A stretch of DNA of 64,000 bases from Chaetoderma sp. LZ-2023a (lineage: Eukaryota; Mollusca; Caudofoveata; Chaetodermatida; Chaetodermatidae). Positions 1 through 9,400 of the stretch are shown piece after piece (position 1 is the stretch's first letter; each line of letters starts with the position of its first letter). The notes beneath the pieces were generated by a model. It did no database searches. It was not told where the DNA came from and saw nothing but the letters and a program-made list of their open reading frames with translations. The stretch spans positions 135,021,365 to 135,085,364 of the forward strand of contig CM067369.1 of assembly GCA_034401795.1 (NCBI GenBank). Reading direction: 5' to 3'. A program made the position numbers and the translations under genes.

Positions 1-840
1 AGAGATTTTCACAGAAGTTTGAGACGCGTTCGTTCACACCTTCGATACTGAAGAAGCTAATTCTTCCTCGCGATTTCCTTGGTAGCTGTATATAGAAAAC
101 CAATGAAATAGCGGGCGAGTTTTCTCACAATAGAAGTGAAGAAAGCAAGTTCATAAATAATCGCACTGTAGAAGACACTTGACAACACGCGCGTTACCAT
201 TATATTCGCGTTCTACAATTAACCATTTAATGGTCGAATTTGCCTAAAAATTTTAATTAAAAATAGTTAATGGCCATTTGCAGGTCAAGAGATTATTTTT
301 GAAAATTTACCACGGGAATGACTGTCTCAGTTACTGAATAAGCCATTTCAATGGAAAATTTCAAAAATAATCTCGACCTGCAAGTGAACATTTATCAGGA
401 AAACTATCACACGCCTTCTTTGACAAATGTGTTCTAAAGTGAAAAATTTTTTACATTTAATTGTACATGACTGTGACAGCAGTTGATGTGTTGCTAAAAT
501 GGCATCTGAGCGAAAAGTGCCCAAAGGGGCAACCCTTTCTAAATGGAGGACCGAGTATAAGTGGTTAAGTCCTCATTTTCTGGGTCCTACAGTTGACTAT
601 GAAATTGTTCTATCTTTATGCATTTTCTCCTGAAAATGTCTTAGTCTATTTGACTTTTCAGGACAAAATGGGTAAAAATAGAACAATTTCACATCCAACC
701 GAAAACCTATATTTTTCTCCAGAAATGCAGGAGATGGCCTCTGAGAGCATCTAGATTTAAAATTTTACTAACCGGACTCCCCCCCCCCCCGTCAGGTTAG
801 TAAACTTCCGCTTTTTTGTCAGATCAAATTGACTCTCCTT
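1..840. other. Non-coding flank, no gene recognised
   Basis: No reading frame with recognisable protein content was found here. The only structured sequence is a worn foldback of repeat family A at 273-388 and a run of C at 781-793 just before the DIRS remnant. By position this is probably an intron, or the 5' flank, of the ODC gene downstream. Confidence 0.5.
273..388. repeat. Family A foldback repeat, degenerate
   Basis: The left arm reads CCATTTGCAGGTCAAGAGA followed by an AT-rich stretch. The right arm is its inverted copy, ending TCTCGACCTGCAAGTG. This is the palindromic core seen in better copies at 8121-8350 and 8688-8927. The outer TTAA/CCC ends are not preserved here. Confidence 0.7.
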
Positions 841-908
841 ATTTCAGACCCTGTATCAATCTGTTGGAAATGATGGCAGTGGAACTGGCATTGGAATAGT
901 TTCTTCCG

Positions 909-1499
909 ATGATCAGGGGCAAGGTGATATTGATACGGTCGGACAATTCGACGGTAGTATCATACATAAATCGCCAAGGTGGGACCAGGTCACCCACACT
1001 GTGTATCAAAGTGTGGCACTTGATTCAATGGTGCAGGAATTACTCGGTTGTTTTGAAAGCAGCTCACATTCCTGGCCGATTGAACATTCTGGCAGATGCT
1101 TTGTCCCGAAGACAGAGAATTCTGCCAACAGAATGGTCCCTCAACCCTCCAGTTCTGCGAAGGATCTTCGAGCATTGGGGCAAACCCAACGTGGACTTGT
1201 TCACCACAAGGGAAAATGCTCAAATCATGACTTATGTCTCGCCGATTCCAGATCCAAATGCCGTCGATACAGACGCTCTGGCGATAAGCTGGAGAGGGAT
1301 GCACGCTTACGCGTACCCACCCACCATTCTTCTGCCGAAGGTATTGGTGAAGATCAGGGAGGAACCGTGTCTGGTCCTGCTAATAGCGCCGTATTGGCCC
1401 AGCAGGGCGTGGTTCACGGATCTGCTAGATCTGCTGGTGGAAAACCCAGTGCAGTTGCCCGAGATTCCGAAAATAATCTCCCAGGCCAAGGGACGTTGA
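909..1499 (+). pseudogene. DIRS RNase H-like segment (pol fragment)
   Basis: This 196-codon frame contains DNSTVVSYINRQGGT near its start, the typical DIRS RNase H-like motif. About 40 residues later comes HIPGRLNILADALSR, the conserved HxPGxxNxxADxLSR block that ends the RNase H-like region of DIRS and related elements. The rest, with a YPP..LLPKVL stretch, is the usual linker towards the recombinase. The protein is cut at 1499 by a frameshift. The true frame continues in another phase, and the RT that should precede it is missing. Family assignment is confident. The 5' limit given is only the first ATG, because coding similarity begins a little earlier (about 860). Confidence 0.8.
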
Positions 1500-2541
1500 C
1501 TGCGTGGATGTTATCAAACAACGTTCCACGTCGGAAGGCTTTTCTCGACAAGCTGCTGATTTCAGCGCGGCTGCGAGGAGGAGGTCGACCTTCAAGTCAT
1601 ATAACAACACGGTTAACAGATTTGCAGACTGGTGTGAAGAAAAGGGTATTGATACCTTTCAATCCACTATCAGCAAATAGCAGACTTTCTCTGTGAGCTG
1701 TTCTTTTCATGACTAGCTCCCGTCACAATTGCTGGATACAAGTCAGCTTTGGCATCAGTTATCCCGTGTCTAGCCAACAGGGATAGTCCAGAGGTGGCCC
1801 AGTTAAATGTGATGGTGAAGGGAATGAGCAATCTCCGACCGAAACAACCGGTAGTCATTCCAGCCTGGAGTCTATCTTTAGTGCTTAATGTACTGGCCAA
1901 GCACCCTTTCGAACCATTGCGTTCGGCTAGTCTAAAGCATTTGACTCTAAAGGTGGTTTTTCTATTGGCAGCTTCCTCAGCTAGAAGGCACAGTGAGATC
2001 CAGAAGGCACAGTGAGATCCATGCGCTTTCGGCAGAGAGGGACCGATTTATTGTCTCCGGAGAGGGTCTGCGTCTTCTGCCAAGAGCAGAGTTTATGTCA
2101 AAGAATCAATCTTTGAAATATCCCGGCAAACCGATCATAATACCGAAGTTAACAAGGTTTGATCGTGATGCCAGTGTCTGGTGCCCGGTCCGTGCTTTGA
2201 CTAAGTACAGGAAATGGACTGACTCGTTACGGTCGAACGATAGACATCTGTGGATCTGCCATAAGAAGCCTTATGGCGCCGCATCCATGGATACTATCTC
2301 TCGTTGGGTAGTCGAATGCATTCAGACTACTCATGAGATGGCGACTGGGCACCAGGTGCAAGGCGCAAGGGCACACAATGTTAGAGGAATAGCCGCCTCG
2401 ACCGCCCTTTACAGTGGTGTTCCGTTAGAGGACATCATGGCCGTTGCACAATGGCACTGTGAGTCCTCATTTACGGATTACTATATGAGGGATGTGTCAG
2501 ACTCAGCCAATCCACTCGCTTTAGCTGTTTTGAGACGATAG
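1500..2541 (+). pseudogene. DIRS-type tyrosine recombinase, frameshifted
   Basis: Tyrosine recombinases cut and rejoin DNA through an Arg-(His-x-x-Arg)-His-Tyr active site and insert DIRS cDNA circles. The segment 1749-2015 holds the N-terminal core (ANRDSPEVAQL, LLAASSARRHSEI with the first catalytic Arg). The segment from about 2010 to 2541 holds the C-terminal half: AHNVRGIAAS (H-x-x-R box), then QWHCESSFTDYYMRDV with the His and the nucleophile Tyr region. All catalytic positions are recognisable, but they lie in different frames separated by frameshifts and a duplication. The final stop is at 2539-2541. Function is therefore lost in this copy. Confidence 0.85.
1983..2020 (+). repeat. Perfect 19-bp tandem duplication inside recombinase
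   Basis: The 19-bp unit beginning AGAAGGCACAGTG occurs twice without a mismatch (1983-2001 and 2002-2020). Nineteen is not a multiple of three, so the duplication itself shifts the recombinase frame exactly at the SARRHSEI active-site segment. This is probably a late replication-slippage event that inactivated the copy. Confidence 0.9.
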
Positions 2542-2998
2542 TTAAGTGACCACACTGCTCTTCACCCTTTTTTCACTTTGGTAAGAAAAGAATCTAAAGC
2601 AGGCATGGTCGAGCGAGAGGATGACAACCAGATTGTGTCACTGATGGCCGGACCAGTGAATGGTTGGAGGCGGTACGTCTGAAGTCCAATTATCATAAGG
2701 TAATTCAATATGAGAGTTTTTTGTATTGTGTATGTATATTTTGTATGTGAATATGCAAGGAGAAGTTAACCCTCTTGGCATATTTGTGTTTCAGGCGAGA
2801 TACATGTTCGTGAGTTCTCTCCCTTTTCTTAGGAGAAAAAAGGGGGGTGGCAGTGATGCGAATGTGATTCGGTTCCGTTAACTTGACAGTCCTTTTAGGT
2901 CTCCGTTGGTCAAGTTTTTAAGTCTAAATCTTTCTCCAAGGGGCAAAAGTAGCCTTTATGGCTTGCTCCTTCCCACCAGGTTACTGATCAAATCTGGT

Positions 2999-3326
2999 GT
3001 ATATCAGAAGTAACAGAATGGTGAGTATTGATCGAAGGAGAATGAAGGAAATGTCAATTTCCCTTTCTCCGAGATCTAACAATACTCACCATTCTGTTAC
3101 GGACCCAGCCTCCCAGCCCCACAGAGGCAAGCCATGGATTTCTCTTGTTTGGTGGCTATGCAAACAATATGAGCTCTATGGTAGACGGGTACTCGGCAGT
3201 TGGGAGTCGGTAAAGCTTTCTAAGTCTATAGTCCTAGAGCCAGCTGTCAAGGCCAGCTGTATATCAGAAGTAACAGAATGGTGAGTATTGTTGGATCTCG
3301 GAGAAAGGGAAATTGACATTTCCTTC
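2999..3326. repeat. DIRS terminal structure: inverted plus direct repeats
   Basis: A 57-bp segment at 3044-3100 is repeated in inverted orientation at 3270-3326 with a single mismatch. In addition, a 32-bp segment at 2999-3030 is repeated directly and perfectly at 3259-3290. The inverted copies are separated by 169 bp and could form a long hairpin. DIRS-group elements are known for inverted ends or split direct repeats with an internal complementary region, and this sits about 460 bp past the recombinase stop. I therefore read it as the 3' end of the element. Its left partner is absent because the 5' part of the element is missing. Confidence 0.7.
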
Positions 3327-3460
3327 ATTCTGTGACAGAAGGCACACTTCTTGTTAGGCCTGTGCGATTATTGCTTTGATTGATCAATTATTGAAGAATA
3401 ATAGTGATTACTCGATTAATCAACATGGGTACACATTACCCAATGGGCATACATACTGTT

Positions 3461-3669
3461 TTAACCCTTAGCACACTGATGTCATTATACTATCTTTTAC
3501 GGTGTCAATAGCGAAGAACCTAGTGTACATTTTTCAACAATTTTGATGGAAGATGGTGCTGTCTACGACAGCACCATCTTCCACCAAATTTGTTGAAAAA
3601 TAAATATCAGTTCATCTTTTACTTTAATTTGAAAATTAAAAATTTTGACATCAGAGTGGTAAGGGTTAA
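3461..3669. mobile_element. Family C MITE, piggyBac-type ends
   Basis: The left end is TTAA followed by CCCTTAGCACACTGATGTC. The right end is GACATCAGAGTGGTAAGGG followed by TTAA. TTAA target duplication with CCC-starting inverted ends is the signature of piggyBac-type elements. The centre is a foldback (arms TTCAACAATTTTGATGGAAG and its inverse) with no reading frame. It is nested in the hAT-type copy at 3355-3976. Confidence 0.7.
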
Positions 3670-3703
3670 TACAACAAAATGAAAGTTGCATTGGTGGTTA
3701 TTA

Positions 3704-3787
3704 ATGTCCATTTGTAGGCCAAGAGAAGACTATTTTTGAAAATGTATCACATTAAAAAAATTGTCTTCTTGGCCTATAAATGGACAT
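3704..3787. repeat. Family A foldback core, nested
   Basis: Short palindrome with arms ATGTCCATTTGTAGGCC and GGCCTATAAATGGACAT around an AT-rich loop. It lies within the family D copy, to the right of the family C insertion. Confidence 0.65.
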
Positions 3788-4176
3788 GTATACATTTACT
3801 GAAAAAGTGTAAATTTTCATGACCGATCACATTAAAGAGTCGGCCTAAATGAGGAGGTAGGTTTTGAAATATTTTACGCGGTAGACATTCACGATTTTTC
3901 TGTTTAATTTTTAATCATTTAACTGCGCAGTATTAAAAAAATAATCACAATTTTCAAATGTGATCGCGTAAGCCTACTCCTTGTCATGCTTAAATCCAAG
4001 AAACCACCTGGGCCTGTCTTCAACCTTAGGCCAATCATGCTCTTGAACATCATTAGATAAATTCTGTCAAATAAATGTGTCCGTACTCGTATCAAAGATA
4101 AAACTTAGAGAGTACTGGCAGAGCTGCTTTAACGGGGCTCGAATTTGTCTAAAAATGTAAATTTTCTCATAGAAAA

Positions 4177-4616
4177 TGTCCATTTGCAGACCAAGAGAAG
4201 ACAATTTTTGAATATTTGCCACTGGAATGACTGGCTCGGTTAGAAGGGAGAAGGAAGAGTTGAATCTTTGTCTCACTCCTCTGCAATTCAACTGACATTG
4301 CAAATCATTGTGTAACTGGAAATATTTCTCTACAGTCTTTCTGGAAGCTGTGGATTCATGTTTGTAACATTCCCATGAATGTCATGGGTCAGTAATGCCT
4401 TACAACTGCAACAGCTGGGAAGATCCTATGGCCCTCCTAAACCAGCTCAATGCTTGTCACCACAAACACCTGCTCACATTAAGGCTCATCACTCGGATGT
4501 CAAGAGCAAGGAAACTGGTGTTGATTTTTCAACAATTTTGATGGATGCTGCTGCTGTCTACGTCTCTTAATTTAATTTGAAAATTTAAGATTCTGTCATC
4601 AGAGTGGTAGGGGTTA
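4177..4616. repeat. Half copies of family A (4177-4239) and family C (4480-4616)
   Basis: At 4177-4239 only the left arm of family A is present (CATTTGCAGACCAAGAGAAG through GACTGGCTCGGTTA). At 4480-4616 the right half of family C is present, ending ATCAGAGTGGTAGGGGTTAA. The remaining sequence between 3977 and 4840 shows no gene. Confidence 0.6.
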
Positions 4617-4844
4617 AGACTGACCACTATCCACAGAGCCTGATTTCAAACTCTGCACTTTACAAACTGTGCAACACGGTTCCATTCTCTGTGAGGGTAT
4701 CGCAACGGCGATGCTGAAATGTTCTTCGATTGCCAGACCTGTCAGAAAATATGCTGGCTCGGAAACCATTTACACTTTCAATATTTGCAGGATAATTCAG
4801 ATCGTAATTTATGTACCTATGTCATAAACACAAATCTACTAAAT

Positions 4845-5060
4845 ATTCATTCTGGGAAGTCATGGAAGTAGTTAATTCTGGTCATCATAATTCATGGAAA
4901 AGTCATGGAATTTCAATCATGAAAAGGTGTATGAACCCTGTTTAATTTGCTGCAACCACGTACATGTATTGACTTATGGAATTTCAGAAATGTGTCACGG
5001 AAATATCAGGGAATTTTGTTTTTATGAATTGCTGAGAACCCTGACACACAGAGGATGCCA
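4845..5060. repeat. AGTCATGGAA-rich repeat (family F), partial
   Basis: The motif GTCATGGAA occurs several times and the segment runs into AAAAGGTGTATGAACCCTG. That end is shared with the more complete copy at 16968-17286, whose ends resemble a hAT-type MITE. The left part here is lost. Confidence 0.5.
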
Positions 5061-5309
5061 TAGCACAAACTTGCTAACTATTTTGCGATCAAACCTCAAA
5101 AACACAATCTGAGACCATTAAAGGCAGAAAAGAACCGTAAGGAGATTACATGTAGGAGTTATGATCTTTACAATGGACAAGCCAAGATTACCGATTGTAG
5201 CTAAAACAGGTTTATACTCCGTTCAGCAGCAGAAAACAGTAATATTCTTCTAAAAGACAAAAATGGTATAAATTTTGGAAACAATTTTTGGGAAGAGATG
5301 TTGCTGTCG

Positions 5310-5751
5310 TAGACTTGCGTGACTATTGCTTTTAGTTAAAAATAATCGTGATTACACGATTAATTAACCTGGGGAAAAACTACCCAGATATAACAACAAA
5401 GGCATATCAATGATGGAAGATGCAATCATGTTTAATAAGACATGTCCATTTGCAGGCCAAGAGGATACTATTTTTGAAAATGTGTCACTGGAATGCCTGG
5501 CTCGATGCCAGTCATTCCAGTGATACATTTTCAAAAATAGTATTCTTTTGGCCTGCAGATGGACATACATTCGATGAGTAAAATGTCGATTTTTGTGATC
5601 GATCACATTGCTCACATTAAAAGTTAGTTTTGAAATATTTTTTGCAATAGAATATTAATCCGATTATTCGATTTTACATTTTAATCATTTAAAGTCACGA
5701 TTTAAGAATAATCACGATTTTTGATTTAATCACGTAATCGCGCAAGCCTAG
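5310..5751. mobile_element. Family D MITE with nested family A palindrome
   Basis: The left end is TAGACTTGCGTGACTATTG and the right end is AATCGCGCAAGCCTA, matching the termini of 3355-3976 and 10459-10891. A family A foldback (5441-5567, arms CATGTCCATTTGCAGGCCAA and inverse) occupies the middle. No convincing 8-bp target duplication remains. The right end lies 108 bp upstream of the first visible ODC exon, so the insertion is in the intron just before it. Confidence 0.7.
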
Positions 5752-5859
5752 TCTTTAGTGAACACTGGGCTATAAAGTCTACACGAGTCCATGACATGTT
5801 ATTGTATATCTTCTATACTTAGTGAATATTAAATCAAGACACTGTTTTTCTTTTATTAG

Positions 5860-5936
5860 CTGTAAAATGCAACGATCACCCTGCTGTACTCAAACTGATG
5901 GCAGACTTGGGCTTGTCTTTTGACTGCGCGAGCAAG
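5860..5936 (+). CDS. ODC1: ODC exon with PLP lysine
   Basis: The exon codes [13 protein letters not shown]...CASK, 26 codons including one base from the preceding exon. The Lys in AVKCN corresponds to Lys69 of mammalian ODC, the Schiff-base lysine. The acceptor is TTTTATTAG and the donor GTTAGT. It ends in phase 0. The homologous exon of the second gene at 63675-63751 has the same 77-nt length. Confidence 0.95.
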
Positions 5937-6342
5937 GTTAGTACTAGTATATGTCTAACCCTTTAATGACCATACCGGCCAAAACCGGCCTCTACAGTCA
6001 TCTTAAGGAATGTCCATTCGCAGGACAGCTGAAGAAAATTTTTGAAAATTTACCACTGGAATGGCTGGCTCAGTTATCGAGCCAGTCATTCCAGTGGTAA
6101 ATTTTCAAAAATAGTCTTTTGTCCTGTAAATGGACATTTAATAAGGCAATATTTTGGGGTTTTTGGACCAAAATTGACCATTAAATGGTTACAGTTATCC
6201 TGATCTGATAAGTGGGATATGCATGTATCTTACACGTTTCTAAAAATTCTGTGTTTCTAATTCTGAGTAGGAAAGCTACATATTGTACAAGTAGCTTCTT
6301 CCTAAAATGGAATTATTTACTCTAAATGTAGCAGGGCTCAAG

Positions 6343-6408
<66 letters not shown>

Positions 6409-9400
6409 TCTGTTTCATCATTTTAACCCTTTTACCCTAAATGAGCCAGTCATTCCAGTGATAAATTTCCAAAAAGTCTACCTTTTGCCTGCAAAAATGA
6501 CAATTCCCAAGATCAGTTGCAAAAGCTATTTTTGGTCGTCTTGAGGGTTAAAGGGTTAAAATGGTCAAGTTTAATTTTCATGTAGCCAATCAGGAGGCAC
6601 AGTAATCTAATCTCAAAAAGTGGCTTATTCTGTTTGTTTGTGGAGAATTTCTTTGTCCATCTGTACACAGACATGTATATAGTACAACCATTCCAGTGCT
6701 GTAACTTAACACATAGATATGAATGCCATTAGGGCATGCTAAAAATTAAAACAGAGTGCCCTCATTGAACTTAGGCTGCCCACATTCTAAGTCATATAGT
6801 AAATGGGTACACATATATGTACTTGAATTATTATAAACATTGTATGAAGATGTCATTTGTCAGAATTCAGTGACTATCATTCTGAATTTGTATTTGTGTT
6901 GCATAGTGATAGGAGATAAAAATTAACAAACTATGGATTTATAAATATTCAAAGCACTGATGTTTTTTCTAAGCACGAAATATTGGCATGCTCACGAGGG
7001 CATCTGACTGTTGAGATCCACATGTCCTCTGTGATTTTCAATTTACATTTACATCAGGGCACTCACTAAGTTACAGCACTGCATTCTCCACTGACGCTGC
7101 TGAACATGGGGGTGACGTCAGTGAGTCTTCTGCAATGACATTTGTCTTCACCTCTGGATCTTAACTGTCTGTCTGCTCAATTTCTGCAGACTGCATTTTC
7201 CAGGGGGTTTAAATCTGAATATATTGAAAACAAGCCACCAACAACCTTCACGCAATTTGTTTTCAGAATATTCAGCAGCTCCTTGAGTTATTACCAATTG
7301 AATTTATTGTCTGGTAGCGTGGAGTGTTCTAACGGTTGTCTATGGTGTTATACAGAGTTTATACCCCGCCAAAAAAATTGGCATGGTATTATGTAATGGC
7401 GCGGTCCAGGTGGGCGGAAGAGTGGTTTCCGGATGATAACTCCATTACCGTTTATCATATTACTTTGAAATTTCATAGGATGGTTTGACTAGGGCTGGGG
7501 AAGAAACCTATTGAAATTGACGATGATCCAAAATCCAAGATGGCCGACATACTTATGTGTACCAACCATAATTTTACCCGTGCCAAAAGTAGAATGCTTT
7601 TCCAATATGCAAATTTGACAACAACCTATGTTACATGTACATGTATGATGTATCTGTATTAAGATAACATTTATCTACCAAACTGTTCAATGTTTCTTCA
7701 CAAATGACATTTTCACCCAAATATTTCCCGAAATTTCACAAAATGACTCATTAGATGGATTAAGAAAAATTATGTCTCAAAGCAATTCCTAAAAATAAAA
7801 CAAAAATACTAGCCTACCCTATTTTATCAAGCTTAAAAAATAAAATTAAAATCCCTACCTACATGTACCTACCCTAACTTCTGATGGCAAAGTAATCGGA
7901 ACCACACAATCATTTTAAGTGGCGCTATTGTTCTCCTTATGCGTTGCCACCCAGAAGACACACTACGTACGACTTGCTAATCTAAAAATCTGGTTTTTTT
8001 AAATTAATTTTCATGGCAAATATTGCCTTCTATGAAATTTTATAGAAAATTCACACCCAATGCTATAGAAATGGAGGCGCATGCATTTACTTTGATGAAA
8101 CTATTATCGTATTGCAATTTAACTCTTTTTAACCATCGAATTTATTCAAGAAAATTTCAATATATAAAATGTCCATTTGTGGATCAAGAGAAGACTCTTT
8201 TTGAAAATTTACCACTGGAATGATTGGCTCGGTTATCATGCCAGTCATTCCAGTGGTAAAATTTCAAAAATAGTCTTGGTCTGCAAATGTTCATTACTCA
8301 AGACCACTGCAGAAGGCGTTTTGGCTGATATGAGTGTTAAAGGGTTAAAAGCTGTGGATTTCGCATTTAAGGTGTGAAAAAGTATTTTCTTACTCTGAAA
8401 TGTTTTTATTTGAAATGTTTACATGTATTTAATAAGTTTATTGAACATCAAGCCTTCAGTGGGAACACACTGTTGTCAACAAGTTTCTGTGGTTCTATTG
8501 CAGGCTGAAATTGGACATATTCTTAATCTTGGCGTACCATCATCCCGCATCATATTTGCAAATCCATGCAAGCAGACATCATTTGTGCGATATGCAGCTA
8601 AGCACCATGTCTCTTTGATGACGTTTGACAACGAGTCTGAACTTTACAAAGTACAAGCAAACTACCCGGATGCTAGGTAATCTTAGATTAACCGTTTACC
8701 CCTCGAATTTGTTCAAGAGCATTTTAATTTTGTCATAGAAAGTGTCCATTTGCAGACCAAGAGAAGACTATTTTTGAAAATTTACTACGAGAATGACTGG
8801 CTTAGTTATCGAGCCAGTTATTCCAGTGGTAAATTCTCAAAAATAGTCTTCTTGGTCTGCAAATGGGCATTTCTCAAGACCACTGCAGAAGCCATTTTCA
8901 GCTGATATATGAGTGTTAAAGGGTTAAGATTTAAGTGACTGGAGAAAATATGATTTTATCGATCGAATATTGATGTTGATTTTGGCAATGATGTCGCTGT
9001 CATGTGTTCTCAAAATCAGCTTCAGCTGTTATATAATTCTATTCAACTGTCTCACTGCTACAAGCCACCAGCCAATAATTTCAAAGGGCAATAACTGGAC
9101 CTGCTATATATTTTGAAAACTGTTTAACTGAATGTTGTTTGGCTTCGCTACCAACAACTTTCAGTTAAATTGTTTCCAAAATATTCAGACTCCCAGAACA
9201 TAAATTTTCTTTACAATAGCGTTATTGCCATAATCACTTTTATTGTTAGAGTTCGTCTAGTGAATTCTCTTGCGTTGTCGCTTCCTGGTAAAGGAATTAT
9301 GACCAGTCTAGTTACCAATATATGTTGCGCAGTAATGCCTTAGATTTGTGAAAATATGATCGTCTCGTAAACCCACCCTAAATGACTTGTCACGAGAAAG

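Larger units (their letters stand above)
841..2541 (+). mobile_element. DIRS-like tyrosine-recombinase retroelement, truncated and broken
   Basis: DIRS-group elements encode reverse transcriptase, RNase H and a tyrosine recombinase in place of a DDE integrase. Here an RNase H-like segment (from about 909) is followed by a tyrosine recombinase (to 2541). No RT domain is visible upstream, so the copy begins inside pol. The reading frame shifts at least three times (near 1490, 1580 and 1675) and again at a 19-bp duplication at 1983. The element lies upstream of the first visible ODC exon, on the same strand. It is almost certainly inactive. Unusual terminal repeats follow at 2999-3326. Confidence 0.85.
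3355..3976. mobile_element. Family D hAT-type MITE with nested insertions
   Basis: The element starts TAGGCCTGTGCGATTA and ends with the inverted TGATCGCGTAAGCCTA. It is flanked by CTTCTTGT (3347-3354) and CTCCTTGT (3977-3984), a 7/8 match as expected for the 8-bp target duplication of hAT transposons. It has no coding capacity. Two other elements sit inside it: family C at 3461-3669 and a family A core at 3704-3787. The best-preserved sister copy is at 10459-10891. Confidence 0.75.

Noticed and set aside
990..1304. Minus-strand and second + strand frames over the DIRS pol
   Set aside because: Shadows of the RNase H-like coding frame.
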